Source: CAVPEV01 sp963703555
GTDB lineage: Bacteria; Actinomycetota; Actinomycetes; Actinomycetales; Cellulomonadaceae
DNA length: 52,683 nt
Direction: 5' to 3'
Assembly: GCA_963703555.1 (NCBI GenBank)
Contig: CAVPEV010000005.1
Span: 1-52,683, forward strand
A program made the position numbers and the translations under genes. Below the pieces are notes generated by a model. That model searched no databases. It was not told the DNA's origin and was given only the letters and a program-made list of their open reading frames with translations. Shown one piece after another: positions 31,780 through 39,962 of this stretch; within the stretch, counting starts at the first letter, position 1, and each line of letters opens with the position of its first letter.

Positions 31780-33554
31780 CCGAGCCCACCCTCCTGGTCC
31801 GCGACCTGCGCGTGGCGTCCTCGCACGCGGAGCTGGTGCACGGGCTGGACCTGCAGATCGGCCCCGGGGAGCGGGTCGGCCTCATCGGGGAGTCCGGCGC
31901 CGGCAAGTCGGTCACCGCGAGCGCGATCATGGGCCTGCTGCCGGAGTCCCTGCACGCGGACGGCTCGGTCCGGCTGGCCGGGGTGGCCCACGAGCTGCTC
32001 GGCGCGCCGGAGCGGGCGATGAGCCGGCTGCGTGGGCGGGCGATGTCCATGGTGTTCCAGGAACCGATGACCGCGCTCGACCCGCTGATGACCGTCGGGC
32101 GGCAGGTCGCGGAGGTCATGGTGCACCACCGCACCCAGCCGTCGCGCAGCGACGCCCGGCGCCGCGCGGTCCGGCTGCTCGCCGACATGCACCTGCCCGA
32201 CCCGGGACGTGCCGCGCAAGCCTTCCCGCACGAGCTGTCCGGCGGGCAGCGCCAGCGCGTGCTGCTCGCGATGGCCCTGGCCAACGACCCGCGACTGCTG
32301 GTCTGCGACGAGCCGACCAGCGCGCTGGACGTCACCGTGCAGGCGCAGGTGCTCGCCCTCATCGACGACGCCGTCCGGGCCCGGGGCACGTCCCTGCTGT
32401 TCATCACGCACGACCTGGGCGTGGTCGCCGGGGCGTGCGAGCGCCTGCTCGTCCTGCGGGCCGGCCGGGTCGTCGAGCAGGGCCCGGTGGAGGAGCTGCT
32501 CACCGCGCCCCGGCACCCGTACACGCAGGCGCTCGTGCGGGCCTACGAGCTGGGGGACCAGCCGGCGGGCGGCCGAGGCGGTGCACGGCTCGCACCGGAC
32601 GCCCGGCCCCATCAGGTCGTCGCGACCGAGCCTGCCGAGCAGGTGATCGCGACCGAGCCTGCCGAGCAGGTGATCGCGACCGAGCCTGCCGAGCAGGTGG
32701 TCCCGACGGCGCGGCCGGGCGCGGTGGCAGGAGTCTTCTCCCCGGCCGGTGCCGACGCCCTCATCGTCGTGCGGGACCTCACCCGGACCTATGCGGGCGG
32801 CGGACGACTGCTCGGCCGGTCCCGCCGGCACGTCGCCGCCCTGCGGGGCGTGTCCTTCGACGTGCGGGCCGGGGAACGGTACGGGGTCGTGGGCGAGTCC
32901 GGGTCCGGCAAGTCCACCCTGCTGCGGCTGCTGTGCGGGCTGGACCGGCCCACGTCGGGGACCGTCCGGGTGGCCGGGATCGACCCGACGAGCGCCCCCC
33001 GGTCCCAGCTGCGCACGTTCCGCCGCGACGTCCAGATCGTCTTCCAGGACCCCAGCGGGTCCCTCGACCCCCGGATGCGGGTGGGGGACGTGGTGGCCGA
33101 GCCGCTCGGCCTGTCCGCCGGCGCGGCCCGCGAGCAGGTGGCCGCTGCCCTCGCCGCCGTCGCCCTGCCCACCGGCACTGCGGACCGCTACCCGCACGAG
33201 TTCTCCGGCGGCGAGCGGCAACGGATCTCCCTGGCCCGCGCGCTGATCACCCGGCCGCGGGTGCTCCTGGCCGACGAGCCGGTGAGCGCCCTGGACGTGT
33301 CCGTGCGCGCCCAGGTGCTGGACCTGCTCATCGACCTGGTCGACCGGTACCGGCTCACCCTGGTGCTGGTGTCCCACGACATGCACGTGGTCCGCCACGT
33401 GTGTGACACCGTGGTGGTCATGCAGGACGGACGCATCGTCGAGGCCGGACCCACCGCGGTGGTCTACGACTCGCCCCGCCATCCCCGGACCCGCGAGCTC
33501 GTCGCCGCCACGCCGACGATCGAGCGGGCGCTCGCCGCGCGGGCCGCACGGTGA
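31776..33554 (+). CDS. Fused dual-ATPase subunit (DppD-DppF type) of the peptide ABC importer
   Basis: 592 residues containing two complete ABC ATPase domains. Domain 1 (about 1-255) has Walker A GESGAGKSV, signature LSGGQRQRV and Walker B LLVCDEPTSALD. Domain 2 (about 325-590) has GESGSGKST, FSGGERQRI and VLLADEPVSALD. They energise peptide uptake. In most operons these are two genes (dppD and dppF); here they are fused, as also seen in GsiA-type proteins. The linker contains three tandem copies of a nine-residue unit, ATEPAEQVI, encoded by near-identical 27-base repeats at about 32629-32702. The GTG start overlaps the upstream permease gene. Confidence 0.93.
   Translation: MTEPTLLVRDLRVASSHAELVHGLDLQIGPGERVGLIGESGAGKSVTASAIMGLLPESLHADGSVRLAGVAHELLGAPERAMSRLRGRAMSMVFQEPMTALDPLMTVGRQVAEVMVHHRTQPSRSDARRRAVRLLADMHLPDPGRAAQAFPHELSGGQRQRVLLAMALANDPRLLVCDEPTSALDVTVQAQVLALIDDAVRARGTSLLFITHDLGVVAGACERLLVLRAGRVVEQGPVEELLTAPRHPYTQALVRAYELGDQPAGGRGGARLAPDARPHQVVATEPAEQVIATEPAEQVIATEPAEQVVPTARPGAVAGVFSPAGADALIVVRDLTRTYAGGGRLLGRSRRHVAALRGVSFDVRAGERYGVVGESGSGKSTLLRLLCGLDRPTSGTVRVAGIDPTSAPRSQLRTFRRDVQIVFQDPSGSLDPRMRVGDVVAEPLGLSAGAAREQVAAALAAVALPTGTADRYPHEFSGGERQRISLARALITRPRVLLADEPVSALDVSVRAQVLDLLIDLVDRYRLTLVLVSHDMHVVRHVCDTVVVMQDGRIVEAGPTAVVYDSPRHPRTRELVAATPTIERALAARAAR
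32629..32702 (+). repeat. Triplicated 27-base tandem repeat in the ATPase linker
   Basis: Three head-to-tail copies (first slightly truncated or diverged) of the unit beginning GCGACCGAGCCTGCCGAGCA, in frame and coding ATEPAEQVI. The copies are almost identical at the nucleotide level, implying recent slippage expansion; copy number may vary between strains. Confidence 0.9.
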
Positions 33555-34669
33555 GCGCCGACACAGGTTCCGCCGGCCGCGACCTCGGCGGCATCACGGA
33601 CGTGCCCGGCATCCGGGTGGGGCAGGTGCAGCGGGTCGGCGACGGCTGGCTGACCGGGGTGACCGTGGTGCTCGCCCCGCCCGGCACGGTCGCCGGCGTC
33701 GACGTCCGCGGCGGAGGTCCGGGCACGCACGAGACCGACGCCCTCGACCCGCGCACCCTGGTGCCGACCGCCGACGCCGTGGTGCTCACGGGTGGGTCCG
33801 CCTACGGCCTGGTCACCGCGCACGGCGTGCAGCGTTGGCTCGCCGAGCAGGGCCGCGGGTTCCCGGTGTCCGCCGTCCCCGGTGAGGTCGTGCCCATCGT
33901 GCCGGCGGCGGCGATCTTCGACCTGGGCCGGGGTGGCCGGTTCCATGCGCACCCCGATGAGCAGATGGGGTATGCGGCCGTGCGCGCCGCCGACTCGTCC
34001 GGCGACCGTGCGCCCGTCGCGCGGGGGTCCGTGGGCGCCGGCACGGGGGCCGCCGTCGCCGGCCAGACGCACAAGGGCGGCGTCGGCACCGCCGCGATGC
34101 GCCTGCCGGCCCCCTGGGACCACGTCGTGGTCGCCGCGCTGGCCGTCGTCAACGCGTCCGGGGTCCCGGTCTTCACCGGTGCGCCGAGCGATCCGGGCGC
34201 GCCGACCACGCCGCCGCCCGTGGCCCCGGCGGCTACCCGTACGGTGCCGAGGTCCGAACCCTCGCCCGCCCCGCCCAGCCCCTTCAACACGACGCTGGCC
34301 GTCGTCGCCACCACCGCCGACCTCGATCCCGCCGAGGCCTCCCGCACTGCCATCGCCGCACACGACGGGATGGCCCGGGCGCTCGACCCGGTCCACACGC
34401 TGGCCGACGGCGACACGGTCTTCACCCTGGCCACAGGCTCGAGCCCGCTGCCGGACCGGGCCGACCGCGCCGCCCGGGTGGGTGCTCTCATCGCACTGCA
34501 GGCTGCGGCGGCACGAGTGGTGCAGGAGGCGATCCTCGACGGCGTGCTTCGCGCGACACCGGTGACGACGCCCGCGGTGGACCTGCCGACGTGGCCCACG
34601 ACGGGCGCGGACCGCGCGGACAGCGCCGGTGCACCCGGGCCGACGGCGGGCGACGCCCGGACGACCTGA
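33551..34669 (+). CDS. P1 family (S58/DmpA-type) aminopeptidase
   Basis: 372 residues, GTG overlapping the ATPase stop. The N-terminus has ITDVPGIRVGQVQ, then GGGPGTHETDALDP and VLTGGSAYGL, all conserved in the DmpA/BapA N-terminal nucleophile family. The segment SPFNTTLAVVATTADLDP (about 237-254) contains the expected autocleavage site, where the enzyme splits to expose a Thr or Ser nucleophile; I infer cleavage before one of the Thr of NTT. These enzymes remove N-terminal residues from short peptides, some accepting D- or beta-amino acids. As the last gene of the peptide-import operon it likely hydrolyses what the transporter brings in. Confidence 0.88.
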   Translation: MSADTGSAGRDLGGITDVPGIRVGQVQRVGDGWLTGVTVVLAPPGTVAGVDVRGGGPGTHETDALDPRTLVPTADAVVLTGGSAYGLVTAHGVQRWLAEQGRGFPVSAVPGEVVPIVPAAAIFDLGRGGRFHAHPDEQMGYAAVRAADSSGDRAPVARGSVGAGTGAAVAGQTHKGGVGTAAMRLPAPWDHVVVAALAVVNASGVPVFTGAPSDPGAPTTPPPVAPAATRTVPRSEPSPAPPSPFNTTLAVVATTADLDPAEASRTAIAAHDGMARALDPVHTLADGDTVFTLATGSSPLPDRADRAARVGALIALQAAAARVVQEAILDGVLRATPVTTPAVDLPTWPTTGADRADSAGAPGPTAGDARTT

Positions 34670-34691
34670 CGTCTCGTGCAAGGATGTCAGC

Positions 34692-35339
34692 ATGCCCAAG
34701 ATCATCGGCGGGTCGCTGCAGGAACACCGTCGGCAGACCCGTCGGCGACTGTTCGACGCGCTGGGCACCCTCATGGAGGAGCGCGGCTTCGACGCCATCA
34801 CGTTCTCCGACATCGCCGCGACCGCCGGGGTGGGCCGGACCGCGGTGTACAACCACTTCCCGAACAAGGAGGCGCTGCTCCTCGGCTTCGTCACGCATGA
34901 GACGGAGCAGTACGTCGCACGGCTGGAGGACGCCCTCGCCGAGGTCGACGACCCGGTCGATCAGCTGCGCACCTACGTGCGCATGCAGGTGACCCTGCGC
35001 CCCGCCTACCACCTGCCCGGCCCGGACGTGCGTTCGGTCCTCTCCCCGGCCGCGGCCGCCCGGCTGCGGGAGCACGCCGCGCTCGTCGAGCAGGTCCTGC
35101 GCCGCATCCTGGTGGCTGGCATGACCGCCGGCGCCTTCGCCCCGCAGGACGTCGCCGCGACGGTGCCGCTGGTCAACGCCTGCCTGGTCGGCCGAGGCCT
35201 GCCGACCGCCGAGGGACCTGATCGCGACCACGCCATCGAGGCCACGGTCCAGTTCGTGCTGCGCGCCGCGGGCGCCTCGTGGGCACCGGCACCCCGCCGC
35301 TCGGACGGATCGGACGCGACCGCCTGCGCTGCGGGATGA
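34692..35339 (+). CDS. TetR family transcriptional regulator
   Basis: 215 residues, AAGGA 9 bases upstream of the ATG. The N-terminal HTH (about 18-62) reads LFDALGTLMEERGFDAITFSDIAATAGVGRTAVYNHFPNKEALL, unmistakably TetR. The C-terminal helical ligand domain has no predictable effector. It begins 22 bases after the P1 peptidase gene, so it may be co-transcribed with the peptide-uptake operon and regulate it. Alternatively it could regulate the following diguanylate cyclase. The last ~20 residues look disordered. Confidence 0.9.
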   Translation: MPKIIGGSLQEHRRQTRRRLFDALGTLMEERGFDAITFSDIAATAGVGRTAVYNHFPNKEALLLGFVTHETEQYVARLEDALAEVDDPVDQLRTYVRMQVTLRPAYHLPGPDVRSVLSPAAAARLREHAALVEQVLRRILVAGMTAGAFAPQDVAATVPLVNACLVGRGLPTAEGPDRDHAIEATVQFVLRAAGASWAPAPRRSDGSDATACAAG

Positions 35340-35379
35340 AAAGCCCACGGCTCGGCACTGCGGGGCACCCGCGTGCCGC

Positions 35380-36747
35380 ATGATGAGGCGCATGCCGGCC
35401 GACGAGGGCACGGGGGTGGGCGACGACTCGGCCACCTTCCGGACCGTCGCTGCCCTCGCCCATGAGCTCGAGTCCAGCACCACCCTCGACGAGGTGGCCC
35501 GGATCGGGGCCCACGGCGCGCGCGCGGTGCTGGACGCCCGCTGGTGCGTCATCGACCGGGTGGAGCAGACCACTGCCGCGCTCGTCGCCGTGGCGACCGC
35601 CGGTGCGGAGCCGGACCCGGCGCTGCGCGCCGAGCAGCGCGCGACGAACCAACCGACGCTGGCGCGCCTGGTGCACCAGCGCACCGGCTGGCTCGTGCAC
35701 GTCGATGGAGAGGGCACCGTCACCGACGAGATGCGCGAGCTGCGCCGGCTCGGCGTGCGCTCCGCCCTCGGCGTGCCGATCCTCGTCAACGGTCGGCTGC
35801 AGGGTCAGCTGCGGGCCGCGCGGGCAGCCGACCGGCCGGGCTTCACCGCCGACGACCTGGCGATCGCCACGGTGATCGCGGCTCTGGTCGCCGGTGCGAT
35901 CGCGCGGGTGGACCTGGAGGCGCAGGTGCGCCACCTCGTCGACGAGGACCCCCTCACCGGCCTGGCCAACCGCCGCGCGATCGACCGGGCCGCCGAGTCC
36001 GCGCTCCGTTCGGGCGAGGAGACCTGCGTCGTCATGTGCGACGTCGACGGCCTCAAGCGGGTCAACGACGAACTGGGGCACGACGCCGGGGACCAGCTGC
36101 TGCGCACCGTCGCCGACGTGCTGCGCCGGGTGCGCGACCAGCTGCCGGGCTCGGTGGCCGGACGGATCGGCGGGGACGAGTTCTGCGTCGTCACCAGCGG
36201 CGTCCCGCGCGACGTCGTCATGGCGACCGTCGCCGACGTCCTCGAGCTGTTCCCGCTGCCCAACGGGTCGTCGATCTCCTACGGCATCGCCTCGGCGCTG
36301 GGCAGCGAGGAGTCCCCGCGCAGCCTGTTCCGGCGTGCCGACGCGGCCCAGTACCAGGCCAAGCGGGCCCGGGCGATCCGGTGGCAGCAGCGCGTGCAGC
36401 GCGAGACCGACCGCCGCGCCACGGTGCAGCGCGTGCTGTCCGCGGCGATGACCGGGATCGCCGCAGCCCCCTCCTCCGCCGTCGTCGCTCGGCTGAGCGC
36501 GCTGGCCGGCACGGCGACCGAGAGCCTCGGCGGCGGCAGCTGGGCAGTGCTCGCCGCAGCGGACGCGGACCAGCCGGCCGCGGTGGCCCGCGGCGGGGCA
36601 CCCTCGGTGACCAGCGCTCCGCTGCACACCATCACCGTGTCCCACGGCCCGTGGACGGTCCAGGTCGAGGCCCTCGGCGAGCCCGACGCGGACCTGCTGG
36701 CCATCCTGCAGACGCTGGTCGACGTCGCGGTGCTCGGCGCGCACTGA
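35380..36747 (+). CDS. GAF-GGDEF diguanylate cyclase
   Basis: 455 residues (starts at 35380, 35383 or 35392 are all possible). A GAF sensor domain spans about 28-178. The GGDEF domain (about 188-330) has DPLTGLANRRAID, the metal-binding CDVDGLKRVND and an intact active site RIGGDEF (264-268). It should make cyclic di-GMP from two GTP. The RxxD inhibitory site five residues before GGDEF is absent, so product inhibition through that site is unlikely. The last ~110 residues (after DAAQYQAKRARAIRW) are an extra domain I do not recognise. No partner phosphodiesterase is nearby. Confidence 0.92.
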   Translation: MMRRMPADEGTGVGDDSATFRTVAALAHELESSTTLDEVARIGAHGARAVLDARWCVIDRVEQTTAALVAVATAGAEPDPALRAEQRATNQPTLARLVHQRTGWLVHVDGEGTVTDEMRELRRLGVRSALGVPILVNGRLQGQLRAARAADRPGFTADDLAIATVIAALVAGAIARVDLEAQVRHLVDEDPLTGLANRRAIDRAAESALRSGEETCVVMCDVDGLKRVNDELGHDAGDQLLRTVADVLRRVRDQLPGSVAGRIGGDEFCVVTSGVPRDVVMATVADVLELFPLPNGSSISYGIASALGSEESPRSLFRRADAAQYQAKRARAIRWQQRVQRETDRRATVQRVLSAAMTGIAAAPSSAVVARLSALAGTATESLGGGSWAVLAAADADQPAAVARGGAPSVTSAPLHTITVSHGPWTVQVEALGEPDADLLAILQTLVDVAVLGAH

Positions 36748-36839
36748 CCCGCACCCGCCGGCAGCCCGGTGGCCCACCCCCGGGGAACAGGTTGGCGTCG
36801 GCGGCGGGGGCGGCGGCGGCCGCCCGACACCCGGCTGCC

Positions 36840-38951
36840 TTACCCCAGCGCCTCCGGCAGATCGGCGGGCTCTCCGAGCACGTGTTCGGAGAGGAAGGCG
36901 AGCACCACCTGGTACCAGACCTTCGCATGCTGCGGGGACAGCACCCAGTGGTTCTCGTCGGGGAAGTACAGGAACCGGTGCGGGCTGTGGCCCTCGTCGT
37001 CGGCGGGCAGGCCCGAGGCGCTGAGCAGCTCGTACCACAGCCGCAGGGCCTCCCCGATCGGCACCCGGTCGTCGTGGTCCCCGTGGATGACGAGCATCGG
37101 CGTGCGGATCTCGGCGACGGACCGGTCCGGGCTGTTGGCCCGAGTCATCTCCGACGTCATCTCCCGCTGCCAGGAGTACGCGTCGTCCGTGGTGCGGGCG
37201 AACTGGTCCAGCGCCCACAGGCCTGCATGCGTGACGACGGCAGCGAACCGGTCGGTGTGCCCGGCGATCCAGTTGGCCATGTAGCCGCCGAACGACCCGC
37301 CCATCGCCGCCGTTCGGGTCGCGTCGACCTCGGGCAGGGCGATCGCGGCGTCGGTGGCCGCCATGAGGTCGGTGAACGGTGCTGCACCCCAGGCGCCCCA
37401 GCCCCGTTGCACGAACTCCTGGCCGTACCCCACGGACAGTGCCGGGTCCGGCAGCAGCACCGCGTAGCCCCGGGCGACCATGAGCCACGGATTCCACCGC
37501 CAGGACCAGCCGTTCCACGAGCTCAGCGGCCCGCCGTGCACCCACAGCAGGAGGGGTGCCGGCCGGGCGGCGGACGCCCCCTCCGGCAGCGCCAGCCAAG
37601 CACGGACGCGGGCTCCGTCCGCGGTGGCGGCAGCGATCTCCGTCAGCGTGCCGGGCAGGTCCGGGGCCGGCGCAGGCGCGGGCAGCGGCTGGGCCTCCAC
37701 GGGCGCACCCGTGGCAGCCGCGCGGGCCAGGTCGACGCGCACCGGGTGCTCCGGCGCCAGGTAGGAGGTGCGCAGCGCGTAGGCGGTGGCACCGTCCGGG
37801 GCGACCCGCACGTCACTGAACGCCGCATCGTCGGCGGTCACCCGGGTCACCGTGCCGTCGGCGGCGTCGACCCGGAAGATCGGGGCCCGGCCGTCGTCGT
37901 CGGCGACCACCAGCAGTGCCGCCGAGTCCGGCATCCACACGACGCTGGACGGCCAGCGGTCCCACGCCCCGGTCAGCTCCCGGGCGCCGGTGCCGTCGAG
38001 GCGCACGACGCCGAGGCTGACGCGCGGGGCGCGCTGCGGGGTGGACAGGGCCTCCCGCAGGTAGGCCACGGTGCGCCCGTCGGGGGAGACGACCGGGTCA
38101 CCGAGGTCGGCGTCCGGGTCGTCGAGCAGGACCCGGTGCACCCCGGTCGCCACGTCGACAGCCACCAGCCGGCTGCGCATGCTCGCGCGGGGGCCGTGCA
38201 CGCGCCAGCCCGTCACCGCCGTGCGCCCGTCCGGGGACAGCACGGCCGAGGTCTCGCGCAGCGCCTCGCCGGCGTCGGGCGTGATGTCCCGCAGCGCGCG
38301 GCGCGACTCGTCAGCGGGCACCTCCGCGGCCGGCCCGGCCCCGGGACCAGGACCGACGTCGGCCACGAACAGGTGCCGGGACGCCGGGCCGAGGTCGTGG
38401 TCCCAGTACCGCACCGGAGAGGAGCTGTGCAGGATGGCGCTGACCTTCGTGTCCTTGCGCAGCCGCCGGAGCCGGTCGTCGTCGGCGTCGCCGTGCGCTC
38501 GAGGCAGCACCTGCGAGCCGACCAGCACGACGTCCGCCGCCCGGGCGGCGCAGGCGTCGTCGACACCAGCGCCGCGCCCGGCGAGCAGCCGAGGCTCGCC
38601 GCCGTCCCGCGGGAGCAGCCACAGGGCGGACACGGCGTCCTCCACGGGGTCGGCCGCCGCCGGGTCGGGGCGGGCGGAGGTGAACAGCAGGTCGCCGGAC
38701 GGTGTGAACGCCGCACCGGCCTCACCCTTCGCCGAACGGGTCAGCCGGCGCGCCGGACGGACACCGGTCGGGTCGACCTCCCACAGCGCGGTCACGTACC
38801 GCGTGCGCTTGGCGTCCATGGTGGCCACCGAGGTGACCAGGCGGGTGCCGTCCGGGGACAGCTGCAGGCCGGACAGTCGGGGCAGCCCGACGTAGGCGTC
38901 GAGGTCGTGGAACGGGGTCGCAGCGGCGGGCTGCGGGGCGTCGGTGGTCAC
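36840..38951 (-). CDS. S9 family (prolyl oligopeptidase/acylaminoacyl-type) serine peptidase
   Basis: 703 residues. The N-terminal ~430 residues form the beta-propeller, with repeating LSPDGRTAV/VSPDGRTVA/VAPDGATAY blades. The C-terminal alpha/beta-hydrolase domain has the nucleophile Ser553 (GGSFGGYMANW), Asp628 (HGDHDDRVPI) and His668 (DENHWVL), a complete catalytic triad. No signal peptide is seen, so it is cytoplasmic and probably trims short peptides. It is convergent with the GGDEF gene. Eight-base tandem repeats (GTCCGAGC three times, 38996-39019) lie upstream of its start. Confidence 0.92.
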   Translation of the reverse strand: MTTDAPQPAAATPFHDLDAYVGLPRLSGLQLSPDGTRLVTSVATMDAKRTRYVTALWEVDPTGVRPARRLTRSAKGEAGAAFTPSGDLLFTSARPDPAAADPVEDAVSALWLLPRDGGEPRLLAGRGAGVDDACAARAADVVLVGSQVLPRAHGDADDDRLRRLRKDTKVSAILHSSSPVRYWDHDLGPASRHLFVADVGPGPGAGPAAEVPADESRRALRDITPDAGEALRETSAVLSPDGRTAVTGWRVHGPRASMRSRLVAVDVATGVHRVLLDDPDADLGDPVVSPDGRTVAYLREALSTPQRAPRVSLGVVRLDGTGARELTGAWDRWPSSVVWMPDSAALLVVADDDGRAPIFRVDAADGTVTRVTADDAAFSDVRVAPDGATAYALRTSYLAPEHPVRVDLARAAATGAPVEAQPLPAPAPAPDLPGTLTEIAAATADGARVRAWLALPEGASAARPAPLLLWVHGGPLSSWNGWSWRWNPWLMVARGYAVLLPDPALSVGYGQEFVQRGWGAWGAAPFTDLMAATDAAIALPEVDATRTAAMGGSFGGYMANWIAGHTDRFAAVVTHAGLWALDQFARTTDDAYSWQREMTSEMTRANSPDRSVAEIRTPMLVIHGDHDDRVPIGEALRLWYELLSASGLPADDEGHSPHRFLYFPDENHWVLSPQHAKVWYQVVLAFLSEHVLGEPADLPEALG

Positions 38952-39082
38952 GTGCTCCGTCCTACCACGGACCCCCGACGGGACCGCCCGGCGTGGTCCG
39001 AGCGTCCGAGCGTCCGAGCGGGCAGGGCTGCGCGCCTGGGACGGGCCCGGCCCGGGTGACTGCGACCGCTGCGCCGCCCCCG

Positions 39083-39895
39083 TCAGGCGGTCGGCGTCCT
39101 GGCCCGGATGATCGCGCCGTGCAGGCCGCTGCCCGCCTCCACCTCGTGGGTGAACGTCACCTCGGCATCGACGAACCCGGCGTCCGCCAGGCCGGCCAGG
39201 TACGCCGCACGGGACAGCGCACCGGCAGCGCAGGAGGCGTAGTCGCCGAGGGCTGCCCGGTCGGCCGCGCTGAGCCGGTCCTCCGCGACGACGTCGGAGA
39301 TCCCGAGCCGCCCGCCCGGCACCAGGACACGCGCGATCTCGCGCAGGACGGCCGGCTTGTCCACCGACAGGTTGATGACGCAGTTGGAGATGACGACGTC
39401 CACGCTGGCATCCGGTAGCGGCACGTCCTCGATCCGCCCCGCGCGGAACTCCACGTTGGTCGCCCCCGCTTCGGTCGCGTTCGCCCGGGCCAGCTCGAGC
39501 ATCTGCGCTGTCATGTCCACGCCGTACACGTAGCCGGTGGGCCCGACGCGGCGGGCGGACAGCAGGACGTCGATGCCACCACCCGATCCCAGGTCGAGCA
39601 CGCGCTCGCCTGGGTGCAGGTCCGCCACCGCGGTCGGGTTGCCGCAGCCCAGGCTCGCCAGGTACGCGGCCTCGGGGAGCACCTGAACCTGCTCGGGCGC
39701 GTACAGGCCGGCGCCGAACGGCCCGGAGGACAGGCCCACGATCCCCGGCCCGGTCCCGCCGTCGCAGCAGGAGGAGGAGGCCGCTGCTGCCGCGGGGCCG
39801 CTGCAGCAGCCGGCCGCAGTCACCTGCAGGGCGACGGCCGCATAGCGGCTGCGCACCTGCTCGACGAGCTCGGCGTCGGACAGCGGTGCGGGCAT
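39083..39895 (-). CDS. arsM: Arsenite methyltransferase
   Basis: 270 residues from the ATG at 39895 with GGAGG 6 bases upstream. An N-terminal cysteine-rich patch (AAGCCSGPA and SSSCCDGG) and the SAM-binding VLDLGSGGGIDVLL (motif I) are followed by conserved Cys in VISNCVINLS and YASCAAGAL, the metal-binding cysteines of ArsM. It methylates As(III) with S-adenosylmethionine, giving volatile or less toxic products. The promoter region on the minus strand has GATC/ATC-rich sequence (ATCTACCATCGTTGATCTATC-like) that could be an ArsR-type operator, but no ArsR gene is present in the window. Confidence 0.92.
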   Translation of the reverse strand: MPAPLSDAELVEQVRSRYAAVALQVTAAGCCSGPAAAAASSSCCDGGTGPGIVGLSSGPFGAGLYAPEQVQVLPEAAYLASLGCGNPTAVADLHPGERVLDLGSGGGIDVLLSARRVGPTGYVYGVDMTAQMLELARANATEAGATNVEFRAGRIEDVPLPDASVDVVISNCVINLSVDKPAVLREIARVLVPGGRLGISDVVAEDRLSAADRAALGDYASCAAGALSRAAYLAGLADAGFVDAEVTFTHEVEAGSGLHGAIIRARTPTA

Positions 39896-39962
39896 CGAGA
39901 ACCTCCGATAGATCAACGATGGTAGATGCGACAACGGCAGTGTATCGACCGGTCGGCGGCTG

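Noticed and set aside
38996..39019. Three 8-base GTCCGAGC repeats as operators
   Set aside because: Perfectly contiguous simple repeats in non-coding DNA; no symmetry or spacing to suggest protein binding.
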